Below, piece after piece: positions 10,502 to 18,894 of a stretch of 64,000 nt of DNA. The DNA comes from Leifsonia poae. Lineage in GTDB: Bacteria; Actinomycetota; Actinomycetes; Actinomycetales; Microbacteriaceae. The notes under the pieces were generated by a model. That model saw only the letters and a program-made list of their open reading frames with translations, made no database searches and was not told the origin of the DNA. The stretch covers positions 3,038,001 to 3,102,000 of the forward strand of contig NZ_JAIHLP010000002.1 of NCBI RefSeq assembly GCF_020009625.1, given 5' to 3'. Made by a program: the position numbers and the translations under genes. How positions within the stretch are numbered: the first letter of the stretch is position 1; each line of letters opens with the position of its first letter.

Positions 10502-10621
10502 TCAGAGCTTTTGCACGGCAACGTCGTCGATCTGCTCCCAGGCGGTCGAACCGGGACCCCAGAACCCGATGTGCAGGAGCACGGTCGTGTTGCTCCCGGT
10601 CTGGAACGTGACGACGTATCA
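10502..10621 (-). other. In-frame continuation of the beta-helix protein after an internal TGA
   Basis: Past the TGA at 10619-10621 the same frame continues for 38 sense codons to a second TGA at 10502-10504. The tail reads YVVTFQTGSNTTVLLHIGFW and ends IDDVAVQKL, a natural last-strand sequence for a carbohydrate-binding-type beta-sandwich. One C-to-T change (CGA to TGA) would explain the early stop. Confidence 0.75.
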
Positions 10622-12388
10622 CGTGTAGACGCCGCCGCTGGTGCCGTGATGCACCTCGTTGAGGACCGTATTGCTTGTCGTCTTGGCACCCAGCCAGGCA
10701 TTGTCGACGTTCGACGAGTTCCGCACCCAGACGGTCATCCGATAGGTCGAGTTCGCCGAGACGGCCACGGACTGTCGCAGCGCACCCCACGCCGTACTGG
10801 TGGTGCTCGACACCCAACCGTCGTCGGCGCCGCTGTGGGATTTGCCGGCGGCGACATCCACGCCGGTGCTGAGCGAGCCGTCGGAGTACCAGGGGGTCGA
10901 ACTCGTGGTGATCGCGGTCTGGGTCTCGAAGCCGCCGTCGGAGACGACCGTCGTGCCCGGTGTTGTCGGCTGCTGCCACTCCATCGCACCCATATCGGTG
11001 GCGAGCCCGACCAGCACCGGGTTGCCCAGCAGATCCGTCGATGAGGCGGAGGCGGCCCCGTTGTCGATCGCCGCACTGGTGGCGGTGAGGCTGAGATCGT
11101 GGTTCGCAAGGTCCGTGAACGCGGGCGAGCCGACCAGGTCGCCGACGCCGAGTGCGTAGCGGTGCGCGGAGTCGGCGCCGATGCCCACGGTGCTGGTGTA
11201 GAGGTTGTGGTCGCGCGGGAAGTCGAAGAACGACAGCCAGGCGCCCGTCACCGAGAAGATGTTGTTGCGGAGCGTGAGCCAGCTCGCGCTGGGCGCGGGC
11301 CCGGCCTGACGGTAGTAGTACTGGTCGATCAGGCGAGAGCTGTCATGGGTGCGCACGACCGTGTTGTTCAGGGCGAGGTACCCGCTGGGGGTCGTCGTCG
11401 TGTCCCACGCGATGAACTGCTGGTAGTCGTCACTGACGTTGTAGCTCAGGGTGACGTTCGAGGAGTGCGTCTCCGTGACCTCGAGAAACCCCTGCGAGCC
11501 GCGCGAGTAATTGTGGCTGATGGTGATGTCGTTCTTGTCGAAGAGGAACCCCTCGATCTCGACCGCTCCGCCGTCGGCGCCGTAGGGGCTGTCGGTACTG
11601 CGGCAGTTGATGAAGTCGTTCGAGGTCACCTGCACACCGCTGTTGTCGACGCTCACCCCCAACGCCCCGTACGACGTCTGCGAGCCGCTGTCGAGGCCCC
11701 GGTAGGCGATGCGGAGGTTCTGGAAGGTGTTGTGGTCGACCCGGCTGTTCGCGCCGTAGGTTTTGACGCCGACCCCCACATCCGAGAACGTGCTGTCCTG
11801 CACGAGGGAGTTCGAGCCGTTCGCGGTGATCGCGACGGCGCCGCTGAGCTCGTACTTCGGCCCGCTGATTCCCTTGCCGTCCGCGTTGTCGAAGACGGCC
11901 CCGTTCGTGAAGGCGAGATTCGACACTTGGAGGTACGGGGCGTCGAGCACCAGCATGTTCCACTGCCCGGGATTCGTCAGGATCGGCTGGGCCCCATCGC
12001 CGTAAGCGGTGAACGCGATCGGTGCCGCGGCGGTTCCGGCACTGCTGATCGTGGCTGATCCCGTGAACGTCTCTCCCCGTTCGAAGGCGACGACATCGCC
12101 GGGGACGAACGTACCGGACCCGACGCGGGCGAGCGATTTCCAGGCGAGGGCCGGGCTCGTGCCGCTGTTGATGTCGCTCCCGGACGTGGAGTCGACATAG
12201 TAGATGTGACCGCCCGGGCCGGCGGCAGGGGTGCCCGTCGTGGTGATGCGTGCCCCGGTTTGCGGCGAGAGGGGGTCGGCGTGAGCCGGCGACGGCGCAC
12301 TGACGGCCACGGCGGCGAGTGCAGTGACGGCCAGGGCGACGAGGAGTGTCCGCGTTCGCAGAGCACTCCGTTCGAGTGTGAGGATCAT
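10619..12388 (-). CDS. Secreted right-handed parallel beta-helix protein
   Basis: 589 residues to the first stop. A signal peptide with charged start, hydrophobic core and APSPAHA cleavage site (about residue 37) precedes the conserved opening YYVDSTSGSDINSGTSPALAW of pectate-lyase-like beta-helix proteins. The middle has repeated N-rich turns (SRVDHNTF, ITISHNYS, VTLSYNVS) typical of the helix ladder. The last ~120 residues begin a beta-sandwich carbohydrate-binding-like domain that is cut by an internal TGA. ATG 12388 has GAAGGAG upstream. It is the last gene of the LacI operon, 79 bases after ribokinase, so it may act outside the cell on a polymer that yields the transported compound. Confidence 0.8.
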   Translation of the reverse strand: MILTLERSALRTRTLLVALAVTALAAVAVSAPSPAHADPLSPQTGARITTTGTPAAGPGGHIYYVDSTSGSDINSGTSPALAWKSLARVGSGTFVPGDVVAFERGETFTGSATISSAGTAAAPIAFTAYGDGAQPILTNPGQWNMLVLDAPYLQVSNLAFTNGAVFDNADGKGISGPKYELSGAVAITANGSNSLVQDSTFSDVGVGVKTYGANSRVDHNTFQNLRIAYRGLDSGSQTSYGALGVSVDNSGVQVTSNDFINCRSTDSPYGADGGAVEIEGFLFDKNDITISHNYSRGSQGFLEVTETHSSNVTLSYNVSDDYQQFIAWDTTTTPSGYLALNNTVVRTHDSSRLIDQYYYRQAGPAPSASWLTLRNNIFSVTGAWLSFFDFPRDHNLYTSTVGIGADSAHRYALGVGDLVGSPAFTDLANHDLSLTATSAAIDNGAASASSTDLLGNPVLVGLATDMGAMEWQQPTTPGTTVVSDGGFETQTAITTSSTPWYSDGSLSTGVDVAAGKSHSGADDGWVSSTTSTAWGALRQSVAVSANSTYRMTVWVRNSSNVDNAWLGAKTTSNTVLNEVHHGTSGGVYT

Positions 12389-12467
12389 TGCTTCTCCTTC
12401 GTCTTCAGCGATCGGCACCGTCGTCGGAGCCGAAACCTGCGGGGCGCCGATAGCGGCGCATCCTCTC

Positions 12468-13322
12468 TCAGCGTTCGGACCGCGCCCGTTGCACGGTCTG
12501 TGCGGCCGTCGCATTGGCAGCCCGTGCCGCGTCGGCGAGTGAGGCTCCGGCCGCGAGGTGGGCGGCCAGCGTGCCGGCGAATGCGTCGCCGGCGCCAGTG
12601 GTGTCGACGACCTCGACAGCGTGACCAGGCACGGTCGCCTCCCCGTCGGCCTCCGCGACGACGGCGCCCTGGCTGCCCGCGGTGACCACCGCCGATCGTG
12701 CCAGCCCGCCAAGACGGCGGGCGAGGTCGTGCCAATCGGTCGAGTCTGTTCCCAGGAGCGCTTGCGCCTCCCCCTGATTCACGATGACCGGGTCGGCGGC
12801 GCGCAGCACCGCATCGGGCAGAGGGCCGATCGGACTCGGATTGAGCACGAACCGGGCGCCGACGGTCGCGCACCAGGCGGCGACCGCTTCGACCACCTCC
12901 ATCGGCACCTCGAGCTGGGTGAGGACCACGGCGGGGTTCAGCGCGCCGAGAGCGCTCGACACGTGCTCCGAGTCGAGGGCGCCGTTCGCGAGAGGGAGCA
13001 CGACGATGCTGTTCTCGCCATCGGGGGTGAGGGTGATGTACGCGCGGCCGGTCGGTAGCGGCCCCATCCGCATGCGGGAGATATCGACGTCGGCGGCCGT
13101 GAGGGCCTCGCGGATGCGCCGCCCCGCCGAGTCGGCCCCGACCTCGCCGATCAGGGCGGTGGCGCCGACCGCGGCCGAGGCGATCGCCTGGTTTGCGCCC
13201 TTTCCGCCCGGGGTCTCCAGCAGTGCCGTTCCGGTCAGGGTCTCGCCACCGGCCGGTCGGCGCGGGGTGCTCACCACGACGTCAAGGTTCGCCGAGCCGA
13301 CGACGGCCACGACTGCGGTCAC
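12468..13322 (-). CDS. rbsK: Ribokinase (PfkB family)
   Basis: 284 residues. PfkB-type sugar kinase with the N-terminal substrate motif ETPGGKGANQAIASA and the C-terminal anion-hole and catalytic base motif DTTGAGDAFAGTLAAHL (Asp of GAGD is the base). It would phosphorylate ribose to ribose-5-phosphate in the cytoplasm. Its GTG start overlaps the stop of the permease gene (GTGA). Downstream of a nucleoside hydrolase and an ADP-ribosylglycohydrolase-like gene, ribose released from nucleosides or ribosyl conjugates is the natural substrate. At 284 residues it is slightly short for a ribokinase, but nothing essential is missing. Confidence 0.88.
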   Translation of the reverse strand: MTAVVAVVGSANLDVVVSTPRRPAGGETLTGTALLETPGGKGANQAIASAAVGATALIGEVGADSAGRRIREALTAADVDISRMRMGPLPTGRAYITLTPDGENSIVVLPLANGALDSEHVSSALGALNPAVVLTQLEVPMEVVEAVAAWCATVGARFVLNPSPIGPLPDAVLRAADPVIVNQGEAQALLGTDSTDWHDLARRLGGLARSAVVTAGSQGAVVAEADGEATVPGHAVEVVDTTGAGDAFAGTLAAHLAAGASLADAARAANATAAQTVQRARSER

Positions 13323-14161
13323 TCTTTGCTCCCCGTGCTCGCGACCGATGTGACGAAGAACCGCTGCAGGCCGAGCAGCACGATCGCCGGGATCACCGCG
13401 AGGATAGCTGTCTCGGCGAACACGCGACCGTAGTCGGTCGAGAACGCTCCGAAGGCTTTCGCGATCGCCACGGGTGCGAGATCGAGCGAATCCGTCGAGG
13501 TGACCAGGATCGGCCAGAGGTAGGCCTGCCACTGGAACAGGAACAGGATGAGGCCGGCGCCGATCAGGGCCGGGCGGGTCAACGGCAGGTACACCGCCCA
13601 GAAGATGCGGAACCAGTTCGCGCCGTCGAGGTGCGCCGCCTCTGAGAGCGAGGGCGGAATGCCGAGGAAGAACTGGCGCAGCGTGAAGACGGCCAGGCCG
13701 TTCCCCAGCCCGGGCAGGATCAGCGCGAACAGGGTGTTCGTGAGCCCCCAGTCGCTGAAGCTCCGCGAGAGCGGGATGGCGATCGCCTCGAACGGCACCA
13801 GGAAGCTCAGCACGACGATCGTGAACACGCCGGAGCGGCCCCGGAACGGGATGACGGCCAGAGCGAACGCCGCCGCCGCGCTGACGGCGAGCCCGACGAC
13901 GACCGTGATGGCCGCCACGAGCAGGCTGTTGCCGAGCGAGGTGAGGAAGCCGCTGTCGACGGCCGACTGCAGGTTGACGAGGGTGAAATCCTTCGGCCAG
14001 AGCGCGCTCCAGCTGAGGGGCGAGCTGCTGGCGAACGTCTCGGTGGCGGTACGGAAGGTGCTGGCGATCAGCCAGAGCACCGGCGCGAGGAACGCCAGCG
14101 ACACGACGACGGCGACGACGGTGAGCAGGATACGGCCTGCGCGGGAGCGGCGCATCCTCAC
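13319..14161 (-). CDS. CUT1 sugar ABC transporter permease (MalG type)
   Basis: 280 residues with six predicted membrane helices. The EAA loop that docks to the ATPase reads EAAHLDGANWFRIFW followed by YLPLTRPALI. The start is a GTG at 14161 overlapping the stop of the partner permease (GTGA), or the in-frame ATG at 14155. No ATPase gene is present in the operon, which is normal for CUT1 systems that share a common MsiK-like ATPase encoded elsewhere. Confidence 0.88.
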   Translation of the reverse strand: MRMRRSRAGRILLTVVAVVVSLAFLAPVLWLIASTFRTATETFASSSPLSWSALWPKDFTLVNLQSAVDSGFLTSLGNSLLVAAITVVVGLAVSAAAAFALAVIPFRGRSGVFTIVVLSFLVPFEAIAIPLSRSFSDWGLTNTLFALILPGLGNGLAVFTLRQFFLGIPPSLSEAAHLDGANWFRIFWAVYLPLTRPALIGAGLILFLFQWQAYLWPILVTSTDSLDLAPVAIAKAFGAFSTDYGRVFAETAILAVIPAIVLLGLQRFFVTSVASTGSKE

Positions 14162-15114
14162 TCCTCCCCGTCATCGGTGCGGAGGAGCCGGAACTGCACC
14201 GCCACGATCGCGATCATGATGATGAGCAGCACCACCAGTTCTGCGGAGGCCTGGTAGGGGTCGCTGAGCTCGTAACTGCGGTGGAAGATGTCGTACATCA
14301 GAAAGTTGGAGCGTCCTTCCGGTCCGCCACCGGTGAGGATCTGCACGGGGGCGAAGAGAACGAAGTTGGCGACGGTGTCGGCGACGAGAACGAACAGCAG
14401 CGGCCGTCGCAGCATGGGAAGTGTCACCGAGAAGAAGGTGCGCAGGGCGCCGGCGCCGTCGATGCGCGCGGCTTCGTAGTACACGGGCGGGATGTCGTTG
14501 AGCCCGGCGATCAGGAACATCATCCAGTAGCCGATGCCGATCCAGCTGGCCAGCACGATGAGCGACAGGATGACCTGGTCGGGGCTCGTGAACCACGGCT
14601 GTCCCGGGATTCCGAACAATTCCAGCAGGCCGTTGACCGGCCCGTCGGGGCGCAGGGCGATGCCCCAGATGATCGTCGACCCTGCGAGGGGAACGGCGGC
14701 GGGCAGGAAGATGATGGTGCGCCACAGCCCGCTGGCGGGCAGGTTGCGAGTCAGGAGCACCGCCAGGAGCAGAGCCAGGAAGATCTGCAGCGGGTTGACG
14801 ATCACGTTGAAGATCAGGGTCTGGGTCACGCTGTTCCAGAACGAGGCGCTCGAGAACATCGTGGCGAAGACGTCGAAGCCGACGAACTCCGGCGCGGCCA
14901 GGCTGCCCGGGAGGCCGGACCGGGTCGAGTCGGCGATGGCGGAGACGGTCGGCACGATGCGGAGCACGACGATGAGCACGACGGTCGGCGCCAGGAAGGC
15001 GACCGCGGCGATCAGGTTGCGGCGCGTCGTCCGGGAACGCTTCCGGCGGCCCGCGCGCGGGGGCGGGGGTGGCGCGTCGGTCGGCTTCGAGCCGACGGCG
15101 GGGGCGATGGTCAT
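14158..15114 (-). CDS. CUT1 sugar ABC transporter permease (MalF type)
   Basis: About 318 residues from ATG 15114. A basic, proline-rich cytoplasmic N-terminus is followed by six membrane helices and the EAA loop EAARIDGAGALRTFF. A GTG at 15162 would add 16 residues, but that start lies inside the hairpin at 15147-15171, so ATG 15114 is preferred. It pairs with the MalG-type permease encoded next and with the binding protein encoded before it. Confidence 0.85.
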   Translation of the reverse strand: MTIAPAVGSKPTDAPPPPPRAGRRKRSRTTRRNLIAAVAFLAPTVVLIVVLRIVPTVSAIADSTRSGLPGSLAAPEFVGFDVFATMFSSASFWNSVTQTLIFNVIVNPLQIFLALLLAVLLTRNLPASGLWRTIIFLPAAVPLAGSTIIWGIALRPDGPVNGLLELFGIPGQPWFTSPDQVILSLIVLASWIGIGYWMMFLIAGLNDIPPVYYEAARIDGAGALRTFFSVTLPMLRRPLLFVLVADTVANFVLFAPVQILTGGGPEGRSNFLMYDIFHRSYELSDPYQASAELVVLLIIMIAIVAVQFRLLRTDDGEE

Positions 15115-15146
15115 GGGGGCGTCTTTCGTCGTGCGGGGGATGGTGC

Positions 15147-15171
15147 GGGGCGGCCGCGTCACGGCCGCCCC
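15147..15171. terminator. Intercistronic hairpin after the binding-protein gene
   Basis: Perfect 10-bp stem GGGGCGGCCG / CGGCCGCCCC with a 5-base loop, between the binding-protein stop and the first permease. Probably a partial terminator or mRNA-end stabiliser that keeps permease levels lower than binding-protein levels. Confidence 0.6.
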
Positions 15172-15178
15172 GCCGGTG

Positions 15179-16528
15179 CTACTTCTTGTACTTGGCCCAG
15201 GCGTCGGTCAGCTGACTGGTGGCCGTCGTGAGAGCGGTCGACGCATCCGCGCCGTTGATGATGTCGTCGAACGTCTTGGTCATGATGTCCTCGAACTCGA
15301 CGTAGCCGACCGTCTGCAGACGCAGGGTCGCCGTGTGCGCGAGCTCGGACTTCATCAGGTCGACCACACCCGCGAACCGCGGATCCTTGAACGTGTCCGA
15401 CTCGTAGAACTTCGCACTGCCGACGAGGTTCGACGGGGGAACGGCGAGAGCGGACAGGTATTGCGCGTATCCGCCGTTGTCGATGCCCATGAACTTCATG
15501 AAGATCGCGGCCGCGTCGGCGCGGTCGGAGCTCGACTTGGGGTTGAGCCCGAGCGACCATCCGCCGGTGGGGGTCGAGGCGGTGCCGCCCGCGAACTCCG
15601 GGAAGGCGGTCACGCCGAAGTCGAGACCCTTCTCGGCGACGAACTGGGTTCCCCACCAGGGCCCGCCCACGTAGAACGCGGTCTTGCCCGCGGCGAACAT
15701 GGTCGGGGTGTCGGCCACGGCCACTCCTCGCGGCGACAGACCGTCGGCGAAGAGCTTGCCGTACCAGGAGAACGCCTTCACCCAGCCGGCGTTCGTCACG
15801 TCGGGGGTCAGGTTGCCGGCGCCTTTGCCGCCGGGGCCACCGCCGGCGCTCTCGGCGAGCGGCTGCAGCTGGTAGTAGCGGTCGAGCTGGTCGAAGAGCA
15901 GGCCGTATTGGGCGCCCGCCGCTTTTGCCTTCGTGGCGTCGGCGGTCACGGTCTCCCAGGTGAGCCGGTCGGCGGGGTCGGCCGAGGGGGCCGCGATGCC
16001 GGCGGCACTGAGCAGCTTCTTGTTGTAGTACATGATGTTGGTCGACGTCTGGTACGGCATCGTCACGAGTTTGCCGTCCACCGTCGCCGCTTTGAGGCTG
16101 CCCGGGTCGACCTCGGTCGTGAGGCCGGGGAAGGTCTTGGTGAGGTCGGCCAGCCAGCCGCGGGCCTGGTAGGCGGCGGTGCGCGGCATGTCGACGTCGA
16201 ACACGTCGATCGCATTGCTCGAGTTGGTGAGCCGGGCCGCGAGCACGCTGTTGTAGTCGTCGAACGGCACCGCCTCGTATTTCACCGTGATCTTCGGGTG
16301 CGCCTTCTCGAAGGCGTCGATCACGGGCTTGATCTGCGTGGCGTCGTACGCGGCGCCGGCATAGGTGATGGTGATGGGTTTCGTCGGCTCGGTCAGCGTC
16401 GACGGCCCGACTCCGTTGATGGAGCCGCTGCCGCCGCCGCTTCCGCTGCAGGCGGTGAGCACGAGGCCCGAGATCGTGAGGAGCGCTCCGGCGGTCAGCC
16501 AGCGCGTCACTCCTTTGTGAACAGCCAT
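15179..16528 (-). CDS. CUT1 ABC transporter substrate-binding lipoprotein
   Basis: 449 residues, family 1 extracellular binding protein. The N-terminus is a lipoprotein signal ending LVLTACSGSG (lipidated Cys about 27), then a Gly/Ser linker and the domain opening PITITYAGAAYDATQIKPVI. The lobe with GGPWWGTQF and TPTGGWSLGLNP is typical of sugar-binding members. Encoded between a nucleoside hydrolase and its two permeases, so the ligand may be a ribosyl compound or nucleoside rather than a simple sugar (inference from context only). Confidence 0.88.
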   Translation of the reverse strand: MAVHKGVTRWLTAGALLTISGLVLTACSGSGGGSGSINGVGPSTLTEPTKPITITYAGAAYDATQIKPVIDAFEKAHPKITVKYEAVPFDDYNSVLAARLTNSSNAIDVFDVDMPRTAAYQARGWLADLTKTFPGLTTEVDPGSLKAATVDGKLVTMPYQTSTNIMYYNKKLLSAAGIAAPSADPADRLTWETVTADATKAKAAGAQYGLLFDQLDRYYQLQPLAESAGGGPGGKGAGNLTPDVTNAGWVKAFSWYGKLFADGLSPRGVAVADTPTMFAAGKTAFYVGGPWWGTQFVAEKGLDFGVTAFPEFAGGTASTPTGGWSLGLNPKSSSDRADAAAIFMKFMGIDNGGYAQYLSALAVPPSNLVGSAKFYESDTFKDPRFAGVVDLMKSELAHTATLRLQTVGYVEFEDIMTKTFDDIINGADASTALTTATSQLTDAWAKYKK

Positions 16529-16540
16529 GTTGGGGGATTC

Positions 16541-17584
16541 CTACTCTGTCGTTGTGCTGCTGTGTTGGTCGGGTTCGACCGGGGATTCGGCGCTGATGCG
16601 CTCGAGGAAGAGGCGGCGGAAACCGTCGACACCGGTATCGACGGCGACTGTCGCGTTCGGGTTCCGTGCGGGTTCGAGGGCGAGCCCCCGGTTGGCGACA
16701 ACGAGCCCACGCGCGAGCTCGCTGACGGTTTCGACCTGGACGTCGGCGCTCTGCCATTCCAGGAGGTCGGGATGCGTGACCGCGGCGATTACGAGCGGAT
16801 CGTGCAGGAAGCACGCGGTGCGGTGTTCCGGGCGGTTCGGGAAGGCCCGGCCGAGGAAGTCGATCCAGGCGTCGGCGCAGTCGGCCGCCCACCGGCTGAA
16901 CGGGTCGGACGTCTCCCGGAGGGTCGTCGCGTCGTCCCGGGTGAGCATCACCTTCGAGGTCTGGTCGAGCCCGACCATGCGGATGGCGGCGCCACTGCGC
17001 ATCACGATGTCGAGGGCCTCCGGGTCGACGTAGGCGTTGAAGTCTCCGACAACGGTGATGTTCTGCGCGTAGGTCGTCGCGCTGCCGGCCATGAGGACGA
17101 GTTCGCGCACATTGGCGGCGAAGGCCGGGTCGCGTTGAATCGCCAGGGCCAGATTGGTCATGGGCCCGATCGCGATCACCACCAATTCGCCGGGCCGGTC
17201 GGCGGCGGCGCGGACCAGGTAGTCGGCCGCATGCTCGGTGTCTGACGGTCCGAGCAGCTCGGGCGCACTCGCAGCGGTGCCGGACGCGGTCTCGGGGGAT
17301 CCGAGCACCGCGTCGAACAGGGCGCGCACCGGCGCCATGTCGCGCACGAGCGGCTCGGTCGCGCCGAGCAGCACAGGAAGGTTCGGCCGGCCGAGCCGTG
17401 TGACGAGGCGCCGGGCGACATCGGTGCCGGTGATCGCATCCACGTTGCCGTTGACGACCGTGAGTGCGAGCACGTCGAGCTCGGGGGAGCGCAGGGCCAG
17501 CGCGATGGCCAGGCCGTCGTCGATGTCGCTTCCCGGTTCGCCGAGGCCCGGGTCGGTGTCGATGATCACCGGAATGCCGCTCAT
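16541..17584 (-). CDS. Inosine-uridine preferring nucleoside hydrolase family protein
   Basis: 347 residues, close to the usual length. The family's calcium and ribose-binding aspartate cluster is present at the N-terminus (IIDTDPG then DIDDGLAIALAL, about residues 7-28), with the later VLMAGS and the C-terminal HDPLVIAAV segment that completes the site. These enzymes split the N-glycosidic bond of ribonucleosides, giving base and ribose. The DTDPG-to-DIDDG spacing is a little longer than in classical IunH (extra residues LGEPGS). ATG 17584 overlaps the stop of the preceding gene (ATGA). Ribose produced would be taken by the ribokinase in the same operon. Confidence 0.9.
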   Translation of the reverse strand: MSGIPVIIDTDPGLGEPGSDIDDGLAIALALRSPELDVLALTVVNGNVDAITGTDVARRLVTRLGRPNLPVLLGATEPLVRDMAPVRALFDAVLGSPETASGTAASAPELLGPSDTEHAADYLVRAAADRPGELVVIAIGPMTNLALAIQRDPAFAANVRELVLMAGSATTYAQNITVVGDFNAYVDPEALDIVMRSGAAIRMVGLDQTSKVMLTRDDATTLRETSDPFSRWAADCADAWIDFLGRAFPNRPEHRTACFLHDPLVIAAVTHPDLLEWQSADVQVETVSELARGLVVANRGLALEPARNPNATVAVDTGVDGFRRLFLERISAESPVEPDQHSSTTTE

Positions 17585-18879
17585 CGGAGCACCTCCGCCA
17601 GGGCGCTCGTGCGGCGGGCCAATTCGGCGATCCCGATGCGGTCGAAGTCGCGCACGGCGCTGCGCACATGGACGTGCGTGGAGCCGACCAGTTCGCCGGG
17701 GATGGCGTCGACGCCGTGCAGGGCGCCGAAGACGCTCCCGACCGTGGCCGCCGAGGAATCGGTGTCGCGTCCGCCGGAGATGGTGAGCGCCACAGCGTCG
17801 GTGAAATCGGTTCCCCAGAGCAGTCCGATCGAGATCAGGGCGGCGTTGTTCACCGTGTGCACCCAGTTGTAGTGGCCGAGCTCCGCATCCACCCAGTCGA
17901 GCGCCTGCGTCGACGTCGCCCCGGTGCGGTGAAGCCCCAGCACGCCGTGGAGGGCGCCGGCGAGCCGCGAGCCTTCGGGAACGACCGCGGCCGCGGCCCG
18001 GAGGGCATCGGAGGGGGTCGGAACCGCCAGTGCGGCCGAGACCAGCGCAGCCGCCCACAGTTCACCGAACACGCCGTTGGCTGTGTGGCTCAGCCGAGCG
18101 TCGGTCAACGCGCGCCGCGCCGCCAGCCCGGGGCGACCGGGGTACACGTAGCCGAAGATGTCCGCGCGGATCAGGGCGCCGATCCACTCACGGTAGGGGT
18201 TGCCGACCAGCGCGGTGCGGTCGACGGGTACGCCGCGGATCAGGTTGCGGTATGCGGCGCGCTCGGCGGTGAACGTCTGCGTGAACGGCAGCCGGTCGAG
18301 CCAGCTGCGCGCGATGTCGGCCGTGGTGAGGGTGTCGCCGTACTCTTCGAGCATCCACAGCCCCAGGATGGTCCAGTCGAGGTCGTCGTCGCGGGGCACA
18401 TCGGCGAACAGGCCGGCCGACGCGAACGGCGCCGATTCGTGCAGGTGGCTCACGCCTTCCGGAAGCTCGGGGAGCAGGGGGAGGTAGCCGGTCTGCGGCG
18501 ACTGTCCGACGGCTTCGAGGTACCGGCGCACCTCGTCGCGGGTCAGCCCCTCGACCGGCTTGCCCATCGTGTTGGCGACGCACCGGCCGAGCCAGGCGCC
18601 ATGGATGCGTGCGGCGAGCCCCGACGCTTCCACCGGGAGTTCGGGAAGCGCATCGGCGAGGGCGTGCAGGGTCGCGTCGTCGTCCTGCTCGCGGTAGGGC
18701 CAGTCGGCGGCGACGGGTACCCTGCCGAGTTCGCCGGTGATCGCGGCCAGCCCGGGGTAGTCGGCGGCAGCGGCGGCATCGCGCGCCGCAGCGAGGAGGG
18801 CGCCGACCGGGTAGCCGCTGTGCAGCAGCTGTTCGGCCTCGTCGGGAACGAGGTCGCGGTCGTCGAGAACGTCATGCAT
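17581..18879 (-). CDS. ADP-ribosylglycohydrolase family protein (DraG/ARH-like)
   Basis: 432 residues. The ADP-ribosylglycohydrolase fold starts at AARIHGAWLGRCVANTMGKPVEGL (about residue 88), has the first metal-binding cluster as PRDDDLDWTILGLWMLEEYG and the second as SGGRDTDSSAATVGSVFGALHG near the C-terminus, matching the D-x-D-[ST] metal motif. An extra ~85-residue N-terminal region precedes the domain. The family cleaves N- or O-glycosidic ADP-ribose bonds or related ribosyl bonds. In this operon, with nucleoside hydrolase and ribokinase, a catabolic hydrolase for imported ribosyl compounds is more likely than reversal of protein ADP-ribosylation. Follows the LacI gene by 15 bases. Confidence 0.88.
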   Translation of the reverse strand: MHDVLDDRDLVPDEAEQLLHSGYPVGALLAAARDAAAAADYPGLAAITGELGRVPVAADWPYREQDDDATLHALADALPELPVEASGLAARIHGAWLGRCVANTMGKPVEGLTRDEVRRYLEAVGQSPQTGYLPLLPELPEGVSHLHESAPFASAGLFADVPRDDDLDWTILGLWMLEEYGDTLTTADIARSWLDRLPFTQTFTAERAAYRNLIRGVPVDRTALVGNPYREWIGALIRADIFGYVYPGRPGLAARRALTDARLSHTANGVFGELWAAALVSAALAVPTPSDALRAAAAVVPEGSRLAGALHGVLGLHRTGATSTQALDWVDAELGHYNWVHTVNNAALISIGLLWGTDFTDAVALTISGGRDTDSSAATVGSVFGALHGVDAIPGELVGSTHVHVRSAVRDFDRIGIAELARRTSALAEVLR

Positions 18880-18894
18880 GGGTCGGATCCTTCT

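Noticed and set aside
10619..10621. Internal TGA as a selenocysteine codon
   Set aside because: The position is in a beta-sandwich domain with no redox role, and no selenocysteine insertion hairpin was noticed downstream. A nonsense substitution is simpler.
12468..14174. A 568-residue fused permease-ribokinase reading
   Set aside because: The upstream part of that frame is a shadow of the permease gene. Ribokinase starts at GTG 13322, overlapping the permease stop.
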